Source of the DNA: Propionicicella superfundia DSM 22317
GTDB taxonomy: Bacteria > Actinomycetota > Actinomycetes > Propionibacteriales > Propionibacteriaceae
Direction of reading: 5' to 3'
Length of the DNA stretch: 64,000 nt
Assembly (NCBI RefSeq): GCF_000423465.1
Contig: NZ_AUIA01000012.1
Location: 111,509-175,508, forward strand
Shown: one piece after another, positions 27,816 through 36,420 of the stretch
How positions within the stretch are numbered: the stretch's first letter is position 1
Layout: each line of letters starts with the position of its first letter
The notes under the pieces: generated by a model
Told to the model about the DNA's origin: nothing
The model's database searches: none
What the model saw: the letters and a program-made list of their open reading frames with translations, nothing else
Program-made: the position numbers and the translations under genes

Positions 27816-29685
27816 CAGTTCCTTCCCTTCTGTAGAGTCGATCCACAAGAAGCTCTTCCGCCAACACCGATAGGCGCTCTATCGCTGCGGGCAATCCGAT
27901 CGAGTTTGTCACCTGAAACCGCCGCCGAGCACGCACCGCCGCACGTCGGATCATGCCCTCCGAATCAACATCAGTAGCTAGGCTCACTAGGACGCCCAAT
28001 TCGGGAACCTCTGAGAGTTCGGCCAATTCAACCCAGGAGGCATGGTCTAGTAGCCACTCCCGCAAGCCCAGATACTGGAGCGCGCCCACCACCATGCGCC
28101 ACGAAACGATTCGCGGCGCGGCACCAGGATCGCTTTCAAGCCCACAAGTGAAGTCGCCGATGGGAAGCCGACCAACGATAGCTGCATCGAGCCTCAGCAG
28201 ATAGCTACGCAAGTACGACCTAGACAAGAACATGGCAATCTCGGCCGCTTCAGTGGGTGCGAGCGACACCGGCAATGCCTCGTTCACGAATCTCGCAATG
28301 AAAGCGCGCCCTTCCAGTCGATTCGGAATCGAAACCAAGATGTCGGACGGATCCCCGAGTCCCGTTGGCCACCTCGACCACAATGACCTCTTGGTTGCGG
28401 ATAGCGCACCTTCTTCAATCGAATCGATCCACTCCTCACCGATATCGTCCGCGGCACTTGGCCCTACTAGCGGACGGTAGGTTAACCCGCCGATGCGCGC
28501 ACCCTGGCGTTTGCTGTAGGGATTCCGAAAGTCGGTGCGATATTCTCCTGCCTTGTGCTCAATGTAATCCCGCATGTCAGGAACGTGAGACGAATACTGT
28601 ATTAGGCCCATTTCGCGTAATGGAGCCAGTCGCGATAAATACGGCTGCATAATCGGAACCTCAAAGAGGTAAGACGCAGGAAAGATGAGGCTATGCTCGG
28701 TGCAAAGCAGGCATATCTTTGTAAGCTGTAGCGCTTCGGCGAGATCTCGCTCTCTCCACCTTGTGTTGTAAGCACGCCCATAGCATGCCCGTATTTCTGG
28801 ATTCAGGTATTGAAGAAACACAGGCCGGTATCGCTGAGCCTCGGATTTCACGAGGGGGTGGATCGGAAGTGCTGCCTGTGCGACCGACGGCTCGCGGGTA
28901 CTTGTAGCAATCCGCCGAATCTGGGGAAGCGGGGGCTTCAAATCTTCTCCAATTAGAGCTCGATGCTCGCCGAGGAGCATCTCACCAACCGGATTTCCGC
29001 GCAGAAGAAAGGAATCCGTCGCTCTCGCGGATATGATATTTGAAGCAAGGTGAGGTTCGTGCTCAATAACGATGCCGATTAGGCGATTCCTGTAGAAGAC
29101 CGCGGCGCCGGAGAGACCTGCCCATTCGCTCTCGGGCGGAGCGCCCAAGCGCCGGGTGCGTATTCGGCCCCTGTCCATGCTGTTCACCATGAAGCCGATT
29201 TGGAGCTCGCGCACGAAGAGTTTCCCTTCATCGCGCCCGTCGGTAGCGTAGACGTTTCCGTGGAATTCGGCGGTGCGTAGTGAACGAGTGTGAGGGCTCC
29301 GAAAGAATTCTGGGTAGCCAATCCCGGCGCAGTCATGCAATATTCCACTTGCCGATCGATCAATCGAGCTTAGCTTCACGTCCTCAGATGCAAGTTCCGA
29401 TGCGTGAACGAGCTTAATTAGAGCGATATCAGTCTGGCGGTCTGATGTAACTGATTCCACCGGCACATCCTGGCCATTTACGGCAAGCGTCACTCTCAGG
29501 CTCGAAGTGTCGGCATCAGGGTTGAGACCGCGGACACAGTGGTCAGCCGTGATGACTAGATCGTTTGCAAGAAGATAGCCGCTCCCGTGCTGAGCGATAC
29601 CGTCGGAGTTGACGACTTGGACTCTCACGATACGCTCTAGGAACGGATGCGCTGATGTCCAGCCGTGCGCCTGGGAGTCTGTCAT
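27799..29685 (-). CDS. Trypsin-like serine protease fused to a large uncharacterised C-terminal region
   Basis: The N-terminal 230 residues are a trypsin-like domain with a full triad: H49 (VITADHC), D86 (TDIALIKL) and S192 (AGLSGAAVF). There is no signal peptide, so it acts in the cytoplasm. The 400-residue C-terminal region (from about residue 250) has no domain I recognise and is mostly helical. Cytosolic trypsin-like domains fused to effector or sensor modules, next to Trypco genes, are described in bacterial conflict systems. ATG 29685 is preferred over GTG 29703 because GGGGCTGG lies just upstream. The coding region is markedly AT-richer than its surroundings (29 of 60 bases G+C at 29041-29100). 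Confidence 0.8.
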   Translation of the reverse strand: MTDSQAHGWTSAHPFLERIVRVQVVNSDGIAQHGSGYLLANDLVITADHCVRGLNPDADTSSLRVTLAVNGQDVPVESVTSDRQTDIALIKLVHASELASEDVKLSSIDRSASGILHDCAGIGYPEFFRSPHTRSLRTAEFHGNVYATDGRDEGKLFVRELQIGFMVNSMDRGRIRTRRLGAPPESEWAGLSGAAVFYRNRLIGIVIEHEPHLASNIISARATDSFLLRGNPVGEMLLGEHRALIGEDLKPPLPQIRRIATSTREPSVAQAALPIHPLVKSEAQRYRPVFLQYLNPEIRACYGRAYNTRWRERDLAEALQLTKICLLCTEHSLIFPASYLFEVPIMQPYLSRLAPLREMGLIQYSSHVPDMRDYIEHKAGEYRTDFRNPYSKRQGARIGGLTYRPLVGPSAADDIGEEWIDSIEEGALSATKRSLWSRWPTGLGDPSDILVSIPNRLEGRAFIARFVNEALPVSLAPTEAAEIAMFLSRSYLRSYLLRLDAAIVGRLPIGDFTCGLESDPGAAPRIVSWRMVVGALQYLGLREWLLDHASWVELAELSEVPELGVLVSLATDVDSEGMIRRAAVRARRRFQVTNSIGLPAAIERLSVLAEELLVDRLYRREGTDDDDL

Positions 29686-29737
29686 GCCAGCCCCGATCGT
29701 CACGACTAGTGAGAGTCTTCTGCGGTCGGTAGAACCA

Positions 29738-30019
29738 TCAGTCGCGGCCTACCGAAGCAATTCTGAAATCGGCCGTCTCGCCCTTCGGGAGGAGCGAAAT
29801 CGAGATTGTGTGTGATGAGGTGGTGGATGCGCTCGCTCCGACACCCAGTACCCCCCAACCGAGCTTTCCGTCAGCCCCGCGACTCACGGTCGCCTGAATG
29901 GTGAGGTTGATGGCGTCAATCTCGAACTGCAGACCTTGGTTCTCGGCCCTCCGCGCTGCTTCGGCCAGATCTCTCCGAAGGGCCTCAACTGCGTCGGCGA
30001 GATCAATCGATGCTTCCAT
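29738..30019 (-). CDS. Trypco2 (trypsin-co-occurring domain 2) protein
   Basis: This 93-residue protein consists of an N-terminal helix (LADAVEALRRDLAEAARRAE), then a beta-rich part (QFEIDAINLTIQATVSRGAD, GKLGWGVLGVGASASTTSSH, TISISLLPKG). This matches the pattern of the Trypco2 family, small proteins encoded next to trypsin-like proteases in predicted conflict systems. It is the first gene of the operon, 52 bases ahead of the protease start. It probably acts as an adaptor or sensor that binds the protease; that role is inferred. The ribosome site is weak. Confidence 0.75.
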   Translation of the reverse strand: MEASIDLADAVEALRRDLAEAARRAENQGLQFEIDAINLTIQATVSRGADGKLGWGVLGVGASASTTSSHTISISLLPKGETADFRIASVGRD

Positions 30020-30203
30020 GGTTTGAGGCTATCCCTATCGCCCTTCGGAACGGCGGAAGGCCGGTCGGCGGACAGCCGCCAGTAGGTGGCACAGACGCAC
30101 GGGCAGGTTGGCCCATCTGATGTGTCTCGTCCGCGTTGCCCCGAGAGGTGAGCATGACAGCGGCCGGAAACGCGACCGCGGCAACGATCGGTTCGGCGGG
30201 TGA

Positions 30204-30830
30204 TCAGTCGGTGGTGATCTCTCGGGTGTCGGTGTTGAGCACGGCGAGTCTGGGCCGTGAGGACACAAACGGCTCGGCTGGTCGGAGTGCTCGGACGTCA
30301 CCGTCGAAGGCGTCCTGCCTTCGCTGACTCTGCCGCTCATCGGTGTGGCGGGCGCTGCGGCCTCGGGATGGCCAAGGCTGGTGGTCTTGGTCGCAGTGGG
30401 CTTTGAGCCGGGCGCGCAGGCGGTCGAGGAAGCCGGGGAGGGTGTAGCGGTGCCATTCCTCGAGTCCGTTGCTGTCGAGGGCGATCCCAACGCGGCGGCG
30501 TTGGTCGGCGAGGACTGCGAGCTCGTGGACGGCGTGAGGGTGGTGCGGCCAGCAGGGCGGGATGATGCCGTCCGGGTCCCAGACATACTCGTGGTTGATC
30601 CAGAGCACGACCTGGTCGAGCCAGTCCCACAGCTCGGCCCGAAGGTGCGGGTTGCGGCAGGTCGGCGGGTCCCACGGCTTGGGCAGCAGGCTGGGGTCGC
30701 CGATGGTGGCCTTCTGGTTGTCGCTGCCTTCAGCGGCCAGGTACAAGTCGCGGTACGCGGTGCCGAGCAGCGGCCCGGGTGTCGGGAAGGCGCGCACGAG
30801 CCCACCGTCGGCGTCCGGTGTGCTGGTCAC
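30204..30830 (-). CDS. Conserved element protein after coupling protein
   Basis: This 208-residue soluble protein has a tryptophan-rich helical core, LWDWLDQVVLWINHEYVWDP followed by IIPPCWPHHPHAVHELAVLA and LEEWHRYTLPGFLDRL, and then a basic, disordered C-terminus. The CWPxHPH motif suggests a small metal or nucleic-acid binding site. The start is GTG 30830, overlapping the coupling-protein stop by GTGA, so it ends the coupling-protein operon. Similar proteins are frequent in actinobacterial conjugative elements, without known function. Confidence 0.65.
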   Translation of the reverse strand: MTSTPDADGGLVRAFPTPGPLLGTAYRDLYLAAEGSDNQKATIGDPSLLPKPWDPPTCRNPHLRAELWDWLDQVVLWINHEYVWDPDGIIPPCWPHHPHAVHELAVLADQRRRVGIALDSNGLEEWHRYTLPGFLDRLRARLKAHCDQDHQPWPSRGRSARHTDERQSQRRQDAFDGDVRALRPAEPFVSSRPRLAVLNTDTREITTD

Positions 30831-32272
30831 CGTGTCCTCCTGTCGTCGGTGAGGCCGCCGCGCTGGGCGGCAACCAGGGCGGCGGTGGCGCGGGCGTCCG
30901 CCGGCACTTGGCCGTGGCGCATAGCGGCGACGCGGTCGCGGGCCGACCGCTGCCGTTCGAGCAGGGCGCGTCCAGGCTTCCCGTCGATGCAGCGGGTGAG
31001 CTTGGCGATGATGGGCTTGCTGTTCTCGGCGACGACGAGGGCTTGGCGTTCGGGGAGTTGGCGGATCTCCTCGGAGCGCAGGATCGGGATGTCCTCGCCC
31101 GAGACGGTTCGGCCATTGCGCCCGGTTTGCCAGGTAGTACGCGGGACGCGGACGGTGCCGACGAGGTCGGAGATCTCTTGGTTGAACGCCACGTCCTTGC
31201 TGCCGCCGAACACGACGATCACGTTCGTCAGGCCGAACAGGGCCTTGGCTTCTTGGTCGCCGAAGATCGCCGTGAGCTGCCGCCAGGTCTGGGCGGCGTA
31301 GATGAAGCTGATCCCCAAGGCGCGCTCGTTGGCCATTCGCGTCCGCAAGGTCGGCAGCGGCGCGGTGGACGGGAGCTCGTCCAGACAGGCGAGCATGGGG
31401 GGGCACAGCCGACCCCACGGCGAGGTGTTGGCCAGGGCGAGGGCAGTGTCGAGGACGTGCTCCGCGAGGGCGGTCATCAGCGGCGACGCCGACGCGTAAG
31501 GGTCCTCACGACCGAGCAGATAGATGGTGCCGCAACGACGTAGGAGGTCGGCGATGTCAGTGGCGGGCCGGGACGCCGAGGGGACGCAGCGGCGGCGGAT
31601 GTCGGCCTGGAAGAACAGCGCCAGCGCTTGTTGGACGGTGGTGATGGTGTTGCTCGAGGTGCGGTCGTCGCCGTGCAAGGCGCCGTGGAGGAGGCCGTGC
31701 CAGAACGGTGCGGCGTGTGGGTGCTCGCGCAGGATCTCGGACGGCTCGGTGGTCGCGAGCGGTTGGGCGACCCAGCGGAGGACGTCGTCCAGCGTCCGGC
31801 CGGTGAGGGCGGCGGCGTGGAAGTAGGCCTGGAGCACTTTGGCGGCTTCGGCGGCGTAGAAGCGGGCGGCGGTGTCGCCGTGCCCGGAGTGGATCGACCC
31901 TTTCACCGTGCCGGCGGTGAACGCCTTCGCTCTGCGCTCGGCGACCATCGGGTCGACGCAGCCGACGACGGGATCCCACACCAGCTCGAGGAGCCCGGTG
32001 GCGAGCCCGAACGGATCCAGGACCACGCAGGGCCGGTCACCGGCCGAACGGTCGGTGATGGTCAGGAGCAGGTCGTCGACCTTGGTGAGGGTGACCAGCG
32101 CCGCTCCCGGCGCCGTCAACAGGGCGGGGGTGAGTAGATCGAGGGTCTTGCCGGAGCCTTGTGGGCCGATGACGCCGGCGGTGCGGTCCCACGGGCACCA
32201 CAACTCGCCGCCGCGTGGCTCCCATGCCCTGCCGATCCGCCAGCCGATCTGGGTCGGATCGAATCGCTTCAT
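30827..32272 (-). CDS. VirD4/TraG-type coupling ATPase
   Basis: This 481-residue ATPase should bring the relaxase-DNA complex to the secretion channel. It has Walker A GPQGSGKT (residues 36-43), CVVLDPFG, a Walker B-like segment MLACLDELPSTAPL, and the TraM-recognition-type C-terminal half (ALGISFIYAAQTWRQLTAIF, FGLTNVIVVFGGSKD). No membrane helices are seen in this protein; the 145-residue membrane protein encoded immediately upstream may supply the anchor. AGGAGG lies 6 bases before ATG 32272, and the start overlaps the upstream stop. Confidence 0.88.
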   Translation of the reverse strand: MKRFDPTQIGWRIGRAWEPRGGELWCPWDRTAGVIGPQGSGKTLDLLTPALLTAPGAALVTLTKVDDLLLTITDRSAGDRPCVVLDPFGLATGLLELVWDPVVGCVDPMVAERRAKAFTAGTVKGSIHSGHGDTAARFYAAEAAKVLQAYFHAAALTGRTLDDVLRWVAQPLATTEPSEILREHPHAAPFWHGLLHGALHGDDRTSSNTITTVQQALALFFQADIRRRCVPSASRPATDIADLLRRCGTIYLLGREDPYASASPLMTALAEHVLDTALALANTSPWGRLCPPMLACLDELPSTAPLPTLRTRMANERALGISFIYAAQTWRQLTAIFGDQEAKALFGLTNVIVVFGGSKDVAFNQEISDLVGTVRVPRTTWQTGRNGRTVSGEDIPILRSEEIRQLPERQALVVAENSKPIIAKLTRCIDGKPGRALLERQRSARDRVAAMRHGQVPADARATAALVAAQRGGLTDDRRTR

Positions 32273-32706
32273 CGGTTGCCTCCTGGGATGCGGCGGACCG
32301 GGTGGAGGTCGGGTCGGACGATGGTGGCGACCTTCCGCAGGCGGGTGACGCCGAGGACCTGCTCGGCCTGATCGCGCGTGGCGACCCCTTTCAGCCGGGG
32401 AGGTCCCCACCGCTGCCAGCCGGCGACGGTGGCCCAGCCCAGCCCGCCGAGCAGCAGCAGCTCCACGGCCATCACCCAGGCGTGGACGCCGACCGGGCTC
32501 GTCGCTGGAGCGCTGTTCAGGACGGCAGGGATGCTGGCGAACAGCTGCGACTGGGCTGGCCATGTCCAGCCCTGCCCGCTGGCGAGGTGGGCGAGGCCGT
32601 TGCCGAGATGGACGCCCACGGCGAGCACCAGCAGCACGGTGCAGGCGACTCCGGCGGGGATCTCCCACGTCCAGGGGTAGGGATTGTGGCGACGATCGCG
32701 CTGCAT
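32269..32706 (-). CDS. Small membrane protein next to coupling ATPase
   Basis: This 145-residue protein has two hydrophobic segments (AGVACTVLLVLAVGVHLGNG and WVMAVELLLLGGLGWATVAG) and a basic C-terminal cytoplasmic tail (LKGVATRDQAEQVLGVTRLR). It probably forms the membrane anchor for the soluble coupling ATPase encoded just after it; the genes overlap by ATGA. GGAGG precedes ATG 32706. Confidence 0.72.
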   Translation of the reverse strand: MQRDRRHNPYPWTWEIPAGVACTVLLVLAVGVHLGNGLAHLASGQGWTWPAQSQLFASIPAVLNSAPATSPVGVHAWVMAVELLLLGGLGWATVAGWQRWGPPRLKGVATRDQAEQVLGVTRLRKVATIVRPDLHPVRRIPGGNR

Positions 32707-32725
32707 CGGGAGCCTCCTGGCAGGG

Positions 32726-34069
32726 TCAGCGGGCTGGGGCGACGCCGGGGGCGGGCGTCCGGGTGGTGGTGTTGAGGGCGGCGGCCGCGCCGTCGAGCCG
32801 GGGTGAAGTCACCGTTTCCCACAGGCGCGGGGTGGCGTCCGCGAGCGGTGCCTGCATCGGCAGTGGGTCGTGCTTCTTGGGGCGGGTGAGAACGGTCTGC
32901 TTGATGCCGTTCCACTCCGTGTGGGCCTTGACGGTGCCGGTGACGGTGAGCGGGTCGCCGACCTTGAGCGGATACGCCCAAGCAGAGGCGGTGGTCATCT
33001 TCGCAACGGCAGTCCCGCAGTCGACGACCAGCAGCACTTGCTCGGGCGAGCGGTACGTGAACCCGTCGACGCGCATCGCCGTGCGAACAGTGCCCGTCAG
33101 CGTGACCTTCTCCCCCACCGTCCCGGCGTAGTCGACCGTCGCCGTGGCCTCCCGGCGCGTCGTCTCACGCGCCTGGTCGGCGATCAGGCGTTGGTGGGCA
33201 GTGATCGCGCTGACTGCCAACCCCAGGTGCCGGGCCTCGACCGCCTCGCCGCGCAGCACGGTGGCCAGGTTGGCCTCGTACCCCGAGTCGCTGACGAGGC
33301 CAGCGAGGAGGTCGGTGCGGATCTGCGGCGAGCGGGCGGTGGCTTCAGACAGGTGTGGCGCGAGTTGGTCGCGAAGTTGATCGGCGCCCCGGCCGCCGGT
33401 CAGGGCGAGCCGGACCACATCGCGTGTGGGGACGCGTCCGTGTTCGGACGCCGACGCCGGCGTCCACCCGAACGCCTCCACCGCGGCGGCCGCGTAGGTC
33501 AGGACGCTGTGGACGTCCCACGCAGCCGGGCCTCCCGAGGAGAATGCGCCGAGGCTGGCGCGGACCTCGTCGTCGGTGAGGAACACGGGCAGGACGTTGT
33601 GGCCGAGGAAGTCCTTCAGGCAGGAGCGGCCCACCTGCAGCACCTGGCCGGTGTCGTCGTGGGCGACCAGCACGGTGGACCGGCGGTCGCGGGTGGTGTG
33701 GCAGTGGTCGCACTCCCCGGCGCGGATCTGGTCGTTGCCGATCGTGGCGGTGTTGCCGGGCGGGTAGCGCAGAACGGTGCCGCCGTCGACGGCGTCCACC
33801 GCAGCGACGAACCGCCAGCCCTGGTAGCGGGGTGGCTCCCCGGTGATCGTCACGTCGAAGCCGTGTTCGGTGACGGGCAGGCCGCCCGCCGACTGGTGGC
33901 TGCGCGACGCCGGGACCGCGGCTAGTTCGATCCGGCCGGTGAACCCCTTTCGCACGGCCCGCTGCTGCAGCTTGGCCACCTTCGCCCGAGTGGCGGCCAA
34001 CTCCTCGCTGTTGAGGAACCATGGGTGGACGCGGTCGGTCTCGAGCGGGTCGGTGTCGTCCATGCTCAT
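32726..34069 (-). CDS. Element protein with Cys motif and OB-fold-like region
   Basis: This 447-residue protein has a Cys pattern, CDHCHTTRDRRSTVLVAHD then VGRSCLKDFLG, that suggests a small zinc site with nearby lysines, followed by a helical region. The C-terminal third (GEKVTLTGTVRTAMRV ... KVGDPLTVTGTVKAH) looks like OB-fold strands, so single-strand DNA binding is likely. It ends with the tail LWETVTSPRLD...APAR shared with two neighbouring products. ATG 34069 overlaps the upstream stop; GGAGG lies 3 bases upstream. Confidence 0.68.
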   Translation of the reverse strand: MSMDDTDPLETDRVHPWFLNSEELAATRAKVAKLQQRAVRKGFTGRIELAAVPASRSHQSAGGLPVTEHGFDVTITGEPPRYQGWRFVAAVDAVDGGTVLRYPPGNTATIGNDQIRAGECDHCHTTRDRRSTVLVAHDDTGQVLQVGRSCLKDFLGHNVLPVFLTDDEVRASLGAFSSGGPAAWDVHSVLTYAAAAVEAFGWTPASASEHGRVPTRDVVRLALTGGRGADQLRDQLAPHLSEATARSPQIRTDLLAGLVSDSGYEANLATVLRGEAVEARHLGLAVSAITAHQRLIADQARETTRREATATVDYAGTVGEKVTLTGTVRTAMRVDGFTYRSPEQVLLVVDCGTAVAKMTTASAWAYPLKVGDPLTVTGTVKAHTEWNGIKQTVLTRPKKHDPLPMQAPLADATPRLWETVTSPRLDGAAAALNTTTRTPAPGVAPAR

Positions 34070-34455
34070 CGCCTCCACGCTCGCTGAGGTGCCTGCGGCG
34101 TCGAGCTGGCTGTTGGGGGCGCCGGAGGACGCGGGCTCGGGCTTTCCACGCGCTCCCACAGTGGGGTGTCGCCGTTGGCGTCCGGTTCGACCGCGGCTGC
34201 GGGGCTGTCGGCTACCGGCGCACCGGCGTCCTTCGCGTCTGACTGTTCGGCCTGCTGGGCCCGGTGTTGTTCGCGGTAGAAGTCGCGGTGCGGGTCGTAC
34301 TTGAGCACGCGCACATCACGAGGGGGCCACCACAGTCCGAGGAACGTCTCGTAGGCACACACGTAGTAGCTGCCATCCCGGCGCGCCGGGACCGGGCGTC
34401 CGCCCCGCACACTAATCAGGTACGGGTACCGACTGGGCGTCTCATCGGGCCGCAT
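34066..34455 (-). CDS. Element protein with shared C-terminal tail (129 aa)
   Basis: This 129-residue protein has a short folded N-terminal part (YPYLISVRGGRPVPARRDGS, YYVCAYETFLGLWWPP) and a long acidic-to-proline-rich linker. Its last 30 residues begin PLWERVESPSP and end QRAWRR, paralleling the tails of the ArdC-like and OB-fold-like neighbours. No family is recognised. It lies between those two genes in the coupling-protein operon. Confidence 0.65.
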   Translation of the reverse strand: MRPDETPSRYPYLISVRGGRPVPARRDGSYYVCAYETFLGLWWPPRDVRVLKYDPHRDFYREQHRAQQAEQSDAKDAGAPVADSPAAAVEPDANGDTPLWERVESPSPRPPAPPTASSTPQAPQRAWRR

Positions 34456-34482
34456 CGAAGGCTCCCTTCTCCTCGTCGACAG

Positions 34483-35673
34483 TCATCGGCGCAGCGCCGG
34501 CGCTGGACCAACCGGCCGCTGTGGCAGCGCCTGCCGCTCACGGGCGGCGCTGTCCAACGCGGGAGTCGTCACGCGCTCCCACACCGACACCGGCACGGAC
34601 GCGGCCCTGGCCCCGGGGATGTCCGTGGTGATGGGCGTCGTCACCGCCCGCGCATCACGCGCGTCGGCGTCCACGGTGGTCCTTGGGGTCGGTGTGACGG
34701 CGTCCACGGGGCGGCCGACCTGAACGGCCAGGTCGGCGAGGGCTTCGTCCACCAGGGTGGGGGCGGGTTGCGTTGTCTGCAGGATGCGGTCGGTGGCGCC
34801 GATCACGCGCTGGCCGGTGGCCTTCACGATCTCCTCCACGCTCGGCCCGTTCGGGGTCGCGGCCTGGTGGGCCCAGCCGGCCACGTAGTTGAAGGTGTAC
34901 TGCGAGGCGTCCAGGCCGTGGGCGGCGGTCACCATGAACGCGACGCTCTCGGCTTCCACCTCGATGACGCCGCGACACGTGAACGGCTGCCGCTGATCAG
35001 GTGCGTGGAGCAGGACGTGACCCGCCTCGTGGGCGAGCGTCTTGACCGCGGCTGCGTCGTCGATGTCTGCCCGCACGCGCACCTGGCGGGAGTCGAACAT
35101 GGTGACGCCGTTCGCGTCCCCGCAGTCACCTCGGGTCACCGTGTAGCCCTGAGCCTCGACGAACGCCTGCAACGCGTCCCACAGCCCAGGGGGCGCCTGA
35201 CCGGTCAACAACGTCGCCTGCGGTGGCTCCGGCAGCGGGTCCCCGTCGGTCTGGGACACGTCGAACACGCTCACGGGCTTCACCCCGACGATCCGCACCT
35301 CCTGGACCGGCTTGCCATCTGCACCGCGTACCGGGCGTCCCTGGTCGTCCAGCCTCGGCTCGCGGGTCGTGACCGGCCCGAACACCTTGATCGACTGCTC
35401 ACCCCGCCGCACCTGCCGGCCCTTGGCCTGCCAGGCCCGGTAGCCGGCCACCATCGTCGCCTCCGGCTTCTGCGACCAGATCAAGACCGTGTTGTTGAAC
35501 GAGTAGCGGTGGAAGCTGTTCGCGAACCGCAACCAGGCTCCCCACGCCTCCAGCGAGTCCAACGACCCGACCCGCTCGGCGAGCTGGGAGTGCATCGACT
35601 CCAACGTCGCCTTCCTGGCTGTCTCTGCGGCGTCCCGGTCATACGACGGACGCCGCCCAACTGTGCTGGCCAT
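34483..35673 (-). CDS. ArdC-like antirestriction protein (ssDNA-binding plus zincin domain)
   Basis: This 396-residue protein matches the ArdC architecture. The N-terminal ssDNA-binding region includes NTVLIWSQKPEATMVAGYRA and WQAKGRQVRRGEQSIKVFGP, followed by the metallopeptidase-type helix LAHEAGHVLLH (H215, E216, H219). ArdC proteins protect incoming DNA from host restriction during conjugation and some are carried into the recipient. The C-terminus has the tail VWERVTTPALD...APALRR shared with two neighbours, possibly a secretion signal. The start is ATG 35673 or GTG 35682, which would overlap the upstream stop. Confidence 0.8.
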   Translation of the reverse strand: MASTVGRRPSYDRDAAETARKATLESMHSQLAERVGSLDSLEAWGAWLRFANSFHRYSFNNTVLIWSQKPEATMVAGYRAWQAKGRQVRRGEQSIKVFGPVTTREPRLDDQGRPVRGADGKPVQEVRIVGVKPVSVFDVSQTDGDPLPEPPQATLLTGQAPPGLWDALQAFVEAQGYTVTRGDCGDANGVTMFDSRQVRVRADIDDAAAVKTLAHEAGHVLLHAPDQRQPFTCRGVIEVEAESVAFMVTAAHGLDASQYTFNYVAGWAHQAATPNGPSVEEIVKATGQRVIGATDRILQTTQPAPTLVDEALADLAVQVGRPVDAVTPTPRTTVDADARDARAVTTPITTDIPGARAASVPVSVWERVTTPALDSAARERQALPQRPVGPAPALRR

Positions 35674-35678
35674 CCGGT

Positions 35679-35843
35679 TCACCGGTCCCGAAGCAGGTCG
35701 ACCTGCGCCCACAGGTCTGCGATCGCCGCCGGATCGCCGCTGACCGCGCGGAGAACCTCGATCTGGCAGAGCAGGTCCTCCACGATCAAGGGCACATCCG
35801 CGCCGTTGATGACGTCGTCGGTGCCCGAGGCTGTTGTGCTCAT
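35679..35843 (-). CDS. Small element protein (54 aa), first gene of coupling-protein operon
   Basis: This short 54-residue ORF (MSTTASGTDDVINGADVPLI ... AAIADLWAQVDLLRDR) is acidic and helical. AAGGAG lies 10 bases before ATG 35843. It directly follows the 41-bp element (site C) and runs into the ArdC-like gene with a probable GTGA overlap. It has no recognised domain; it may be a small regulator or a leader protein for translational coupling. Confidence 0.55.
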   Translation of the reverse strand: MSTTASGTDDVINGADVPLIVEDLLCQIEVLRAVSGDPAAIADLWAQVDLLRDR

Positions 35844-35855
35844 CGGGGTCGCTCC

Positions 35856-35911
35856 TTCTGATGGTGGGCTCTCACCATCCAGAAGTGATGAACGGGGGCC
35901 TCTACGGACAC
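35856..35911 (-). promoter_or_regulatory. 41-bp shared transfer-operon element plus hairpin (site C)
   Basis: Minus strand: GTGTCCG (35905-35911), 16 bases, then TCACTTCTGGATGGTGAG ending at 35871. A second arm, plus-strand TTCTGATGGTGGG (35856-35868), is nearly complementary to the CACCATCCAGAA part, giving a hairpin like that at site A but with a different stem sequence, so the pairing looks conserved by compensation. Confidence 0.7.
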
Positions 35912-36420
35912 CGTGATGCGATTTGGCGCCCGCACGCCGAGGGAGTCCCCACGGACGCGCTCAAGCTGGCCCGCACCTTCAGCCGCCAGTAGGTTTCAAT
36001 CCTGTCCAGTGGCATTGACCACTCAGGCCGTCACAGCAGCCGCGGCTCGCCTAAGGGCAGCCGCGGCTCGCCTAAGAACGGCGTCGCCTTACGCCTCATG
36101 CGGCAGTGAGTGCGCGGCGACCGACCCGGAGGGTATCGTCCGCGCACCGCGGCTTGTCCGGATGTGTGGGCGGGGCAGGCCCGGTGTCTAGTTATCGTTC
36201 AGTCCTTGGCGAACTCGGGAACGACCTGCGTCTCGTTCTCGAACGCGGTGAAGTTCATCACGATGCGGCCGGCCAGCGTTTCGCTGCTCGTCGCCGTGCG
36301 GGTGCGGGAGCGACGAAGTGCGCGATACGGGGCGTCTCGTGTCGGCGCGGTTCGGTAGCCTCGGTACCGTCAACGTTAGGATCGCAAGCAGGTGGCAGCA
36401 TCGGGTAGAGAGGGCAGGAC
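35912..36420 (+). other. Non-coding gap between transfer operon and ietAS-like genes
   Basis: No convincing gene. On the plus strand a short frame near 35929 (HAEGVPTDALKLARTFSRQ, stop at about 35993) resembles the tail of a lost gene. A two-unit tandem repeat is at 36036-36076. The interval upstream of 36421 must hold the promoter of the ATPase-subtilase pair; TCAACGTTAGGAT near 36370 is the only AT-richer stretch. Confidence 0.5.
36036..36076 (+). repeat. Two-unit 21-bp tandem repeat
   Basis: A 20-base sequence containing CCGCGGCTCGCCTAAG occurs at 36036-36055 and again at 36057-36076. Only two units, so not a CRISPR array. Confidence 0.8.

Noticed and set aside
36036..36076. Possible CRISPR-like repeat
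   Set aside because: Only two directly adjacent units with no spacer structure and no cas genes nearby.
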